Positions 12,401 to 21,847 of a stretch of DNA of 64,000 nt are shown in pieces. Source of the DNA: Apostichopus japonicus. Its lineage: Eukaryota; Echinodermata; Holothuroidea; Aspidochirotida; Stichopodidae. The notes below the pieces were generated by a model, which was given only the letters and a program-made list of their open reading frames with translations, was not told the origin of the DNA and did not search any database. The DNA lies in the NCBI RefSeq assembly GCF_037975245.1, contig NC_092580.1, positions 28,485,501 through 28,549,500 of the forward strand. Reading direction: 5' to 3'. Position 1 is the first letter of the stretch. Each line of letters opens with the position of its first letter. The translations under genes and the position numbers were made by a program.

Positions 12401-15400
12401 AAAACACACATACACAGCTTGCTACCGTCGGTAATTAGACACTAGTGTACAGTCAGTACATCTGTGGTCAATACCCACAGCACAGTGTACAAACAATACA
12501 GCGATGGACATCTCAGGTCCAGCTAAAGATAACAAGGTATCACGTTTCATTACTGTACTGTCTGCATTTTGTAGCGACACGAACAAAACGTCACTTGCAA
12601 GCAACGAAAAGTTAACTTTTGCAGATGGCCGCACGCGGTTTGGGGGATTCTTCAATGCCTTTAAGAAACATACACACTGAACCTAAACAATCATAAATAT
12701 TAAACACCTGACTTCTCAAGTGCACTTCCACAATAGCAAGTACCTTCAGAGCAGCTTGTGTAATGCAAATTTTTGGAATGTATGATGGACAATGTTCAAG
12801 AGGTTCTGTGGATACAAGGTGAATGACAGGCCATATACAGTGGAATAAAATCATGACTTTTAAAAATATTGTATTATTAAAGATGTTGTTATGCCATGTC
12901 AGAGATGGAATAGAAATTTAAATTTAAAAAAAAAAATGTTGAAAATGTCTTCTTGAAAAATGACACATTTATTTTTAAAATCATCATTGCATGTCTGATT
13001 ATGCCCTTAGGGGAGAAAGTATCCCAACTGGATAACTTTGACATGAGCTCATTATCTAATGACTATGTAAAGGAGATTGAGGCAGACAGCTATTGGTGCA
13101 CTAGCAAACTGTTGGACGGTATTCAGGACAATTACACATTCGCACAACCCGGTATCCAGAAGAAGATCAACTCCTTGAAGGAGCTCATACAGAGGATAAA
13201 CGGTATGTACTCAGGTACTGAGGATATTTTAAGATTTAAATAACAAGGCTTTCACGTAATGGCTGAAATAATTTCCTATGATACAGCTCGTGAAGTTTTG
13301 GTTCCCTGTCACTGGCAAATCTTATGCCATAGTGAGAATGTGTGTGTGTGTTAACACAACAACTCACCATTTGCCAGCTTGCTTCAACTTCATACTTAGT
13401 ATGTAGATCCTCACTGGTTTTGGCTGCTTTATTTATTGGTGGAGCTCAAAGGTCAGTTTCGATCACCAGTGGTCATAAAAATGAAAAAGCTGTTAACACA
13501 CCATTCCAGCTTTAATATATCACATACTTGACACCAGGGAATAACAAAATTTTGTGTGTTAAACAGTTTGGCTTTCAATTTTTGTCTCCTATAAAATTTC
13601 TGGTATTCTAGTTCTGACATATTGTACACAGTTTACTACTTAAAACTCTACGGCAAGGAATCACAAAGCCTCTGGACTTTCTGGTTTGGTTTCAGTCACT
13701 GCATTTCTGTTCAATGAGGACACAAATGTGTTTGATCTGATCATCAATGTATGGAGGTAACATGCAGGTAGTTTGTGGTCAGTTTAATTTGATAACTGCA
13801 ACCGTACTAAAAGCGTTGGGTGTTATTTGTACTAGTTGACTACATATGATAATTTCGGTGTTATTTTATTGCAGCACCTTTACATAAACACCTAAGTAGC
13901 AATCAAGTGGAGTATTTACAGTTTGCATTCCGATGGATGAACAACCTTTTGATGAGGGAATTACCCTTGGGAGGAACAATCCGACTGTGGGATACTTACA
14001 TGGTAAGCATCTGCCGGTGACCTAGCCTTATTGGGTCATAGACTTCCAATATGATCATACACGATTTGCACAGGTGTACAAAATAATGTTGTCATGCAAT
14101 TCAAGCATCTGTCACTTTAATAATTGTTACATAGCTACCGAAACTGAGGAGGGTGTAAGGTTGGTTTTGGTGAAACTCCTGCTAATTAGTCCAACTTATG
14201 AATTCTGTACTTGTCATGTATGAATAAATTGACTCTATTTTTAATCTAAATGTATGCATATTTAGTGTCCATTTATGTAAACATATGTGCCAAGTACTTG
14301 TCCACTCTCAACCCCCCTGTAAATCAATATAGATTTCTTTAGGCCGTATTCCTGTAATCCAAAGATTATTCAACGCAGAAGAAATGTTGAGTCGATTCGT
14401 GGTTTATTAGCTTTGATATCTGGTAACTATCTGGTAATCTTTTAATCTGTTAATCTGCTAATCTGTCAATCTGTCAATCTGGTAACTAAATGAATAAAAA
14501 CGAAACATACGTTTGTAATTAAACAATCAGGAAATCGATTAATGAATAAGTCAATTATTGAAGAATAAATACATAAATCCAAATCATACAGAATAAATAA
14601 TCACGTATGCAACAAATATACAACGTTATATCAATTAAAACACAACTTACATAAAATCTTTGGTTTAACACTGGAAAATACATCTTGCTTCAATGCGTTC
14701 TTGATATCGACTGAACTCAAATTACGGTAAATGAACGTAAAGACAGAACCAACGAAAACAACAAATTTCAAACACATACTCACGCACGCACGCACACTCG
14801 CACAAACACGCACACGCGCAGTAGCACTGCAACTTTACATGACGCACACTTCGTAACAATACACAAACAACACATCGTGTGAGCGCGTTTACACTCCCCC
14901 CTGTTAAATCATATGGATTTTACACACATTTACAACCAATCAAACAATTTAGTACACTGAGACAAAGTAATATATATTCAAAGAAAAATCAACAATGAGA
15001 CTAATCAGACATTCTCTTTACAATACACAATTTCGTAATCGGTCTTTTGAGTATTTTATTACGAACCTTAACCTCAACGCTTCTTACTTTCCCATCGCTA
15101 CTCTTGAAAACTGTAATGATTCTAGCTAAAGGCCATTTTCCGCGTGGAATTGTTTCGTCGGTGAGGAGAACTATGTCCCCAATGACAACACTTTCTTTCG
15201 GAAAATTCCACTTATGGCGTTTTTGGAGGAGAGGCAGATATTCTTTCCGCCATCTACTCCAAAACAAAGAAGCAAGGTACTGTACTTGAAGCCACCTTTT
15301 ACGGCCGTAAGAGACTCCTGCGTCGACTGGGTTGTCAGGCCCATGTCTCATCAAAAGTAGGTGGTTCGGAGTAAGAGGCTCCTCATCTTTTGGATCTGAG

Positions 15401-18400
15401 GAGAAGTCAGTGAGAGGTCTTGAGTTGAGAATAGATTCAACCTCAGTAAGTACAGTAGTAAGAACCTCATCAGTGACCGTTTGCTGCCTCAGGACGCATC
15501 TTAGAATCCTTCTAACCGACCTGATAAGCCTTTCCCATGCTCCTCCGAAATGGCTGGCTGTAGGAGGGTTAAAGTGCCACTCACAACCTTTACTATGAAA
15601 AAAGGCTTCTACATCATCTTTATTCATAGCTTTAAAGGCATTTCTCAACTCTTTCTCGCCAGCTTGGAAATTAGAACCATTGTCGCTAAAAATCTTAACT
15701 GGCTGACCTCTTCTTGCTACAAAACGTCTGAAAGCATTAAGGAAGGAATCAGCATCAAGGGATTCACACACTTCCAAATGAACAGCTCTGGAGGACAAGC
15801 AAGTAAAAATGCAACCGAACCTCTTTACGGTCAAGCGACCTCTTTTCGCTTCGAATGGCCCAAAATAGTCCACGCCGACAAAACTAAAAGGAGGTTTGTC
15901 AGAGGAGACTCTCTCTGAAGGCAATGCGGCCATTATCTGACAAGAAGGCCGTGCAAGGATCTTACGACAAATAACGCACTTACTTACTACACTCTTCACT
16001 GCTGTTCGACCATTCAGTAGCCAAAACTTTTGCCGAATGGCACTTAACGTCATGGCCAAACCACCATGACCTACCGACTCATGATAATATCTAATAATGA
16101 GTGTGACTACTGCTCCCCTAGGGGGCAAGATAATTGGGTGCTTAACGTCATTTCCCAAATCAGCATTGTCGAGACGACCCCCCGCTTTAAGTACATTTCC
16201 AAGAAGAATGGGTTTGAGTTTAAATAATCGCTGGTCACGCTGCCAGGATTTAAACGCCGATTTTTGGACCCACGAAATTATGGTAGTTTCACTCGCTTCG
16301 ATTTCTGATACAGACAGATTTATGCCACTTGCTGCCAATGAACCTCTACACTTATTAACAAAGCGAAAGACCCAAGCTAACACCTTGACTAACTTGGTCC
16401 ACGATGAAAACCTGGAGATTAACTGCTCAGAAAAATTATCATTAACTAAAGTAGTTACATTAAGAACAACAGACTTTCCTATTTCTGTGTCTCCAGACAA
16501 ATCAATATCATCATGTTTCAGTGAAGGCCATGCGCTTTCTTTCTTCGAAAGGAAACTTGGGCCGGAGAGCCACGTTCCTAAATCATACGTACCCCTCGAG
16601 CCATCATCGGCTGGGTTTTCTTTGGAGCCTACATGTCTCCATTGATCTGGAGAGGACAAATCATGAATCTTGGACACTCGGTTCGCAACGAAGGTTTTAA
16701 ACCGCTTATCCTCGTTGCGAATGTACCCAAGGACAATCATTGAGTCCGTCCAAAATATAACATCATCGAGATCAAACCTAATCTCTTGTTTGATCGACGT
16801 GTACAACGTCACTGCAAGAACCGCGCCCATTAACTCGAGCCTAGGAATAGACACGGGCTTCATTGGGCTGACTTTGGCCTTTCCTTGAATGAATGAGCAG
16901 CTTGCTTTACTGTCAGCACCTATCACGCGGAGATATGCCACTGCAGCATATCCTCTCTGAGATGCGTCACAAAACACGTGAAGCTGGACGCACTGTGCGT
17001 TATCTAACTGTAGCCAACGAGGGATCTGTATAGATGAAAGAAGAGGAACATTTTGAAGCCACTTCTTCCATGTCACAAGTTCTTCGTCCGTCAAGGGTTT
17101 GTCCCAATCAGACCCTTTGCGACAAATATCTTGTAAGAGGCACCGAGCAATGACAACAAAGGGAGCAGCAAAACCCAATGGGTCAAAGATCGAGCTTGAT
17201 ATTGACAATAACCCTCGCCTTGTAAAGGGTTTGTCGGGCAACGACACGTTGAATAGGAAATTGTCATTTTCGGCATTCCAACTCACTCCCAGTGTTCGCT
17301 CAGTTGGAAGAGTCTCCAGGCTATTACGTAAATTTGGAGCTCTTTCGGACTCTGGGATGCTTTGGAGAACGGCACGATCGTTACTAACCCACTTCGTGAG
17401 TCTAAAGCCGCCCTTACTTAAAATACTTCTAATGCGTTCCACAACTTCTATTGCAACAGTTGGATTATCGACTGAAGCCAGAAGATCGTCTACATAAAAG
17501 TTGTTCCTTATGAACTGAATGGCTTTCTTACCTACAATGTCTTGATTATGTAACTCGTTGTCCCTGGCCGTGCGCTGTAACGCATAGCCGGCGCAAGCTG
17601 GACTTGACGTGGCACCAAAGAGATGCACCGTCATTCTATATTCAAGCGGTTCACTTTCTAGATTACCGCCAGGCCACCACAAGAACCTGAAGACATCGCG
17701 GTCTTCGCTTATCACCTGCACTTGGTGAAACATTGCCTCTACGTCAGCAACTAGTGCAATTCGCTGCTGCCTAAATCTGTGGAGAACACCCACGAGACTG
17801 TTTATCGTGTCTGGGCCTTTCAATAAACACGAGTTTAATGAAGTATCCCTCCACTTCGCTGCACAATCATAGACTACTCTGACCTTGTCTTTGTGGGGAT
17901 GAACAACTGGATGGTGAGGCAGATACCAAACATTACCAGCCTTACCTTCACCTTGAACCCGTTCGGCATAACCTTTCGCAATGTAACCTTCTACGGTTTC
18001 TGTATACTTTTGACGCATTACATTGTCTCTTAATAGCTTACGTTTTATGTGTCTTAGACGTGATTCAGCTAACGGTTTATTGGAAGGCAAGAAATGGTAA
18101 TCGTCCTTCCACAGAAGTCCTATCTGGTAGTGACCTTCACTAGTAAGTGAGGCAGTAGATTCTAATATACCTTTGGCTCTCTTGTCTTGGACAGAATCAC
18201 CTTCACCAATACTCGCATCGTCTACAGACCAAGAACTTTTAAGTAAACTTAAGATCTCTCCATTCGAGCAACAAGATATACGATGGATGTTCTTTCTATC
18301 GCTACGACCACTGAAACCTGTAGGACCCATAACAGACCAACCAAGGGGTGTCTTTACTCCATACGGATCCCCCGTTCCACCACGCCTCTCATCCATAACC

Positions 18401-21400
18401 CAAAATGCTTCGGGAACATCCGCCCCTATTAGTAGCTCAAGGTTGTATCTTGAGATATCCCCCCAGGGAATAAGTTTCAAATGTTGCCACCGGTTGAGGT
18501 CACGAGCAGAGGGGACACTATCATCACTATTGGGTAGTTTTGGAACAGAAAGAGCAGTTATTGACAAATCGTTACTTTCATTCTCCCCTTTGACGCTAAT
18601 ATCAAATGTTAAACCGATCTTAGGTTCGACTCCGTTAACCGTCGAAGACGTGTAAGACGTCGGTTTTCCCTTAACACCTAACTTCTTCCTTAGGGATTCT
18701 GAACACAGAGTAGTGTCTGACCCACTGTCCAAAATAGCCAGGGTATGCACCCGATTACCATTGTTACCGGTCACTGTAACCGGCAGAATTCTCAAGAAAA
18801 CGTTACTACCACAAACAGCAGTGTTTGACATAACAGAGATATTCTCTTGATTGGGTGGAGGATGAAGTAGATCATTGTGTTTGTTAGACTGACAAAAAGT
18901 GCAAACGGTATCCCTTCTACATTTAGCCACCGAATGACCAGGAAATAGACACCTAAAACACAACCTCTTTGTCCTAACAATGTCTAGCCTCTGGTTGTAA
19001 CTCATGTTGCAGAACGACTCACAGTCAAAAATCCTATGATCATCATCACAGGCAAAACACTTAAGAGATCTACCTTTCATAAAATTAGATTTCACGCGAG
19101 GTTTCTCGTCACTCACTACGCTACTCGACTTGCCTATATTCCTACCAAACATGTTAGACGAAATTTCAGCTTGACCTGTCAGATACGATAGAAGGTCATT
19201 AAATTCTGGTTCTCTACTCTCATGTATCTTTTGGGCGACATTTGCCCACCCAGTTTGAAGATAAACAGGTAACAAACTGTGAATCTTGAGAAGGTTACTT
19301 GTTGAATTTAGGTCATTTACATACCCCATCTGAGATAAGGTAACGTAACACCTCTGCATTTCGGATATGAGCTTCCACAAGCTTTCTCCGTCATTAGCCT
19401 TAATCGATTTGCGACTAACCAATTTACTCATCAAAGAATTCAGAATCAGATGCGGTTGACCAAATTGACGTTTCAAAATTGCCTTCGCGCTTTCGTAACC
19501 TTCGTCACCTAGAAGCGCGCAACTTTCGATGCAGAAACGCGCTTTACCTTTACATAGCTGCAGCAAATACTGCAAACGCGCGGCATCACCGCTCAATTTA
19601 CTTGCCACGTTAACTTCGAAATTGGTTATGAAGTACCAATAATCTGTGGGGTCTCCATTAAACTCAAATACCTCAGCCTTCGGTAACTCTAATGCCAATT
19701 TGAGTTCGTTAAACCCGAATACATAGTTGGAATCACAACTAGAACTATACCTATTTGAACTTAAATGTGGAAGACCTTCACCATTCTTCATGTCTACGTT
19801 ACTCTTATTACCATCGGTAATATCATTAACTTCCTTAGAGCTAACACAATGACTAACGTTACTATTCTTAGTAAAAATACCGTTATCATCATTGTCGGTT
19901 AACCTCTTTTCCTCGTCGCCTTCGGGAGCTTCTGAGATCCTCTCGGGCCCTTTTCTGCTGAGGTCTACATACCTCTCGACTTCGATCTTTACGGCGATGA
20001 ACTTGCTGACTACGTCCGCCATCCATTCTTCTTCCAAAATAAACTTATCTTCTTCCAAAAGCTTTTCAATCACAGCTTGATGGGCCTCTTCTATTGCTTC
20101 TAAATTTTTATTCGCTTTCTCTAAGAGTTCCTTCACAGAGTCTATTCCTGCGTCCTCTCTAATGAGAGTAGAAATAGAATTAATCGCTCTAGTCAAGGTC
20201 CCCTTCTTATTCCTGCGCCGTATTAACAGCGTCTTCATCGTAAGGGCCTCGTCCGTTGACATCTTCAATTATAGATTTTATTTACTGTAAATCAATATAG
20301 ATTTCTTTAGGCCGTATTCCTGTAATCCAAAGATTATTCAACGCAGAAGAAATGTTGAGTCGATTCGTGGTTTATTAGCTTTGATATCTGGTAACTATCT
20401 GGTAATCTTTTAATCTGTTAATCTGCTAATCTGTCAATCTGTCAATCTGGTAACTAAATGAATAAAAACGAAACATACGTTTGTAATTAAACAATCAGGA
20501 AATCGATTAATGAATAAGTCAATTATTGAAGAATAAATACATAAATCCAAATCATACAGAATAAATAATCACGTATGCAACAAATATACAACGTTATATC
20601 AATTAAAACACAACTTACATAAAATCTTTGGTTTAACACTGGAAAATACATCTTGCTTCAATGCGTTCTTGATATCGACTGAACTCAAATTACGGTAAAT
20701 GAACGTAAAGACAGAACCAACGAAAACAACAAATTTCAAACACATACTCACGCACGCACGCACACTCGCACAAACACGCACACGCGCAGTAGCACTGCAA
20801 CTTTACATGACGCACACTTCGTAACAATACACAAACAACACATCGTGTGAGCGCGTTTACACCCCCTCCCAATCCCCCTGTGGAAAGCAAGCTACACAGT
20901 TGTCTTCAAGAGAGGAAGAAAAATAATGAAACAATATGGTATTCATTGTGTCTTCATAACTATTCACAGAGCGAACCAGAGGGGTTTTCTGTTTTCCACT
21001 TATACGTCTGTGCTGCCTTACTAAAGAAGTATTCTGACAAGATTCTCACAGAGAAAGACTTTCAGGTGAGAAATTTTGTTAATATGTTAGTAAGGATGGT
21101 AGGTTTGAAACTGTTAAAAATACTTGTAACAATTTCAGGTGCAGTTAGTAGTGCTTCATTCATCATTGCATGGTAGGATGGGTATAACCATGCTTCCCAA
21201 GCTGAGTGATTTGTTTCACAAGTTTTGATAAATGTGTGTGTGTGTGTGCTGTTGTTTAATTATGTTCAGTCAATTCTCATTCAATCATCATTCACCAGGG
21301 AGAATACATTGGGTGGTTGTAGGCCTTATTTATCAATGGTGACTAGCATAGGGAAATCACAATCACATGAAAAAGGTTGGGAAGTGGCAAACCAGGTGCA

Positions 21401-21847
21401 GATGTATTTTCGAGAGTAAACAGTGTTCCAATTGAAATCAAATTAATTCCACTAAGAAACTGGTATTACAGTGCCCTTATTCAACTAAGCAAGCAAATAC
21501 ATTTATAATTAGCACTATGCTGCAATCAAAGAAGGTAGAAATGGATACTTTTATCACACATCATCATGCTTCAGATGTACTGTATGTTTTTTAATTGGAA
21601 GCAGTTTACTTGCTTCTCGTACAAATACATTCATATGACTGTTCTCGATTCCGACTGTCCAGTTGTTGGTGTTCATATTATAAAGTGGGATTCTTTCTCT
21701 TTCCAGGGAATCATGCTCTTTTTGCAAAATCTCCCAACTAAACACTGGAAAAATGATGACATTAGCCTGTTGCTTGCTGAAGCATACAGTCTCAAGTACA
21801 TGTTTGCTGATGCTCCAAAGCACCTCGGACAGCAGAAGAAGCGCTGA
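6460..21847 (+). CDS. TBC1D22: TBC1 domain family member 22, Rab GTPase-activating protein (11 exons)
   Basis: Coding exons: 6460-6578, 7474-7817, 8283-8462, 9165-9235, 9858-9986, 10570-10635, 11680-11794, 13011-13202, 13875-14002, 20970-21065, 21707-21847; all introns GT-AG and phases agree. The 526-aa product compares with about 505-517 aa for vertebrate TBC1D22A/B. The start is supported by an N-terminal YWKKNSNRVPGS segment typical of the family. The middle ~120 residues are Ser/Pro-rich and probably disordered. The TBC domain shows both catalytic fingers: Arg288 in IHIDIPR and Gln323 in SGYVQGIND. The conserved C-terminal blocks LLDGIQDNYTFAQPGIQ, FRWMNNLLMRELPL and FLQNLPT follow. Members stimulate GTP hydrolysis by Rab proteins at Golgi membranes and bind ACBD3 and 14-3-3. 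Intron 9 would be about 420 bp but carries a BEL/Pao element. The A/B subtype cannot be assigned; an invertebrate gene is probably the single ancestor. Confidence 0.96.
10811..10896. repeat. Perfect 43-bp tandem duplication in TBC1D22 intron 6
   Basis: Two identical 43-bp units (10811-10853 and 10854-10896) lie head to tail, each starting GCAATAGATAGCAACC. Identity by eye indicates a recent slippage or duplication event. It lies about 175 bp after the exon 6 donor. Confidence 0.9.
11155..11590. repeat. G-rich ~25-bp minisatellite in TBC1D22 intron 6
   Basis: About 16 units of a GGGGGGCATTCCATGTATGA-type repeat, 22-30 bp long, vary mainly in the length of the G run (up to 10 G). The array ends about 90 bp before exon 7. 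Long open frames on both strands across it come from the repeat period and are not genes. The regularly spaced G runs could form G-quadruplexes on the transcribed RNA. Confidence 0.92.
14318..14893 (-). repeat. 3' LTR of the BEL/Pao element
   Basis: This 576-bp repeat is identical by eye to 20286-20861. For the minus-strand element it is the downstream LTR. It contains a local run of AATCTGT/CAATCTG units (about 14440-14485 on the plus strand) and a GCACGCAC-rich stretch (about 14785-14820). The 5-bp duplication CCCCC abuts its outer edge. Confidence 0.95.
15001..20262 (-). CDS. BEL/Pao gag-pol polyprotein, intact
   Basis: The frame encodes 1753 residues from the first ATG at 20262. An upstream in-frame TTG at 20268 is an unlikely start. 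In order: a gag-like N-terminus with a helical Lys/Glu-rich start; Cys/His zinc-knuckle region about 402-468; aspartic protease with LDSGSDTT near 512; reverse transcriptase with VADVEAMF near 838 and YVDD near 924; RNase H with CDAS near 1099 and WTDS near 1171; integrase with an HHCC zinc-binding region (about 1394-1434) and DDE core (Asp near 1465 in VDYFGPF, Asp near 1527 in SDNGSNF, Glu near 1577 in WERL). The integrase ends with the ILNSRPL block. The YVDD box, single fused frame and protease type place it in BEL/Pao rather than Gypsy or Copia. No stop or frameshift interrupts it, so it may still be mobile. There is no envelope-like frame. Confidence 0.95.
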   Translation of the reverse strand: MSTDEALTMKTLLIRRRNKKGTLTRAINSISTLIREDAGIDSVKELLEKANKNLEAIEEAHQAVIEKLLEEDKFILEEEWMADVVSKFIAVKIEVERYVDLSRKGPERISEAPEGDEEKRLTDNDDNGIFTKNSNVSHCVSSKEVNDITDGNKSNVDMKNGEGLPHLSSNRYSSSCDSNYVFGFNELKLALELPKAEVFEFNGDPTDYWYFITNFEVNVASKLSGDAARLQYLLQLCKGKARFCIESCALLGDEGYESAKAILKRQFGQPHLILNSLMSKLVSRKSIKANDGESLWKLISEMQRCYVTLSQMGYVNDLNSTSNLLKIHSLLPVYLQTGWANVAQKIHESREPEFNDLLSYLTGQAEISSNMFGRNIGKSSSVVSDEKPRVKSNFMKGRSLKCFACDDDHRIFDCESFCNMSYNQRLDIVRTKRLCFRCLFPGHSVAKCRRDTVCTFCQSNKHNDLLHPPPNQENISVMSNTAVCGSNVFLRILPVTVTGNNGNRVHTLAILDSGSDTTLCSESLRKKLGVKGKPTSYTSSTVNGVEPKIGLTFDISVKGENESNDLSITALSVPKLPNSDDSVPSARDLNRWQHLKLIPWGDISRYNLELLIGADVPEAFWVMDERRGGTGDPYGVKTPLGWSVMGPTGFSGRSDRKNIHRISCCSNGEILSLLKSSWSVDDASIGEGDSVQDKRAKGILESTASLTSEGHYQIGLLWKDDYHFLPSNKPLAESRLRHIKRKLLRDNVMRQKYTETVEGYIAKGYAERVQGEGKAGNVWYLPHHPVVHPHKDKVRVVYDCAAKWRDTSLNSCLLKGPDTINSLVGVLHRFRQQRIALVADVEAMFHQVQVISEDRDVFRFLWWPGGNLESEPLEYRMTVHLFGATSSPACAGYALQRTARDNELHNQDIVGKKAIQFIRNNFYVDDLLASVDNPTVAIEVVERIRSILSKGGFRLTKWVSNDRAVLQSIPESERAPNLRNSLETLPTERTLGVSWNAENDNFLFNVSLPDKPFTRRGLLSISSSIFDPLGFAAPFVVIARCLLQDICRKGSDWDKPLTDEELVTWKKWLQNVPLLSSIQIPRWLQLDNAQCVQLHVFCDASQRGYAAVAYLRVIGADSKASCSFIQGKAKVSPMKPVSIPRLELMGAVLAVTLYTSIKQEIRFDLDDVIFWTDSMIVLGYIRNEDKRFKTFVANRVSKIHDLSSPDQWRHVGSKENPADDGSRGTYDLGTWLSGPSFLSKKESAWPSLKHDDIDLSGDTEIGKSVVLNVTTLVNDNFSEQLISRFSSWTKLVKVLAWVFRFVNKCRGSLAASGINLSVSEIEASETTIISWVQKSAFKSWQRDQRLFKLKPILLGNVLKAGGRLDNADLGNDVKHPIILPPRGAVVTLIIRYYHESVGHGGLAMTLSAIRQKFWLLNGRTAVKSVVSKCVICRKILARPSCQIMAALPSERVSSDKPPFSFVGVDYFGPFEAKRGRLTVKRFGCIFTCLSSRAVHLEVCESLDADSFLNAFRRFVARRGQPVKIFSDNGSNFQAGEKELRNAFKAMNKDDVEAFFHSKGCEWHFNPPTASHFGGAWERLIRSVRRILRCVLRQQTVTDEVLTTVLTEVESILNSRPLTDFSSDPKDEEPLTPNHLLLMRHGPDNPVDAGVSYGRKRWLQVQYLASLFWSRWRKEYLPLLQKRHKWNFPKESVVIGDIVLLTDETIPRGKWPLARIITVFKSSDGKVRSVEVKVRNKILKRPITKLCIVKRMSD
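20286..20861 (-). repeat. 5' LTR of the BEL/Pao element
   Basis: This is the upstream LTR for the minus-strand element and should hold its promoter. It is identical by eye to 14318-14893. The gag-pol ATG lies only 23 nt downstream, an unusually short leader that leaves little room for a primer-binding site and packaging signal outside the coding frame. Confidence 0.95.

Larger units (their letters stand above)
14318..20861 (-). mobile_element. Full-length BEL/Pao LTR retrotransposon
   Basis: The element is 6544 bp with two 576-bp direct LTRs (14318-14893 and 20286-20861) and one long frame between them. It is flanked by CCCCC on both sides (14313-14317 and 20862-20866), a 5-bp target duplication as expected for BEL/Pao, though low-complexity. 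The LTRs start TGT and end ACA and show no difference by eye, so the insertion is recent. It sits in TBC1D22 intron 9, antisense to the host gene, an orientation that avoids exposing its polyadenylation signal to the host transcript. A purine tract (AGGGGGGAG on the minus strand) precedes the 3' LTR. No TGG-starting primer-binding site is visible after the 5' LTR. Confidence 0.96.

Noticed and set aside
15047-18655. Several plus-strand open frames of 70-180 codons
   Set aside because: They are antisense shadows of the BEL/Pao polyprotein and match no family.
20265-20268. TTG start of the BEL/Pao frame
   Set aside because: An ATG occurs two codons later at 20262, and eukaryotic translation rarely uses TTG.
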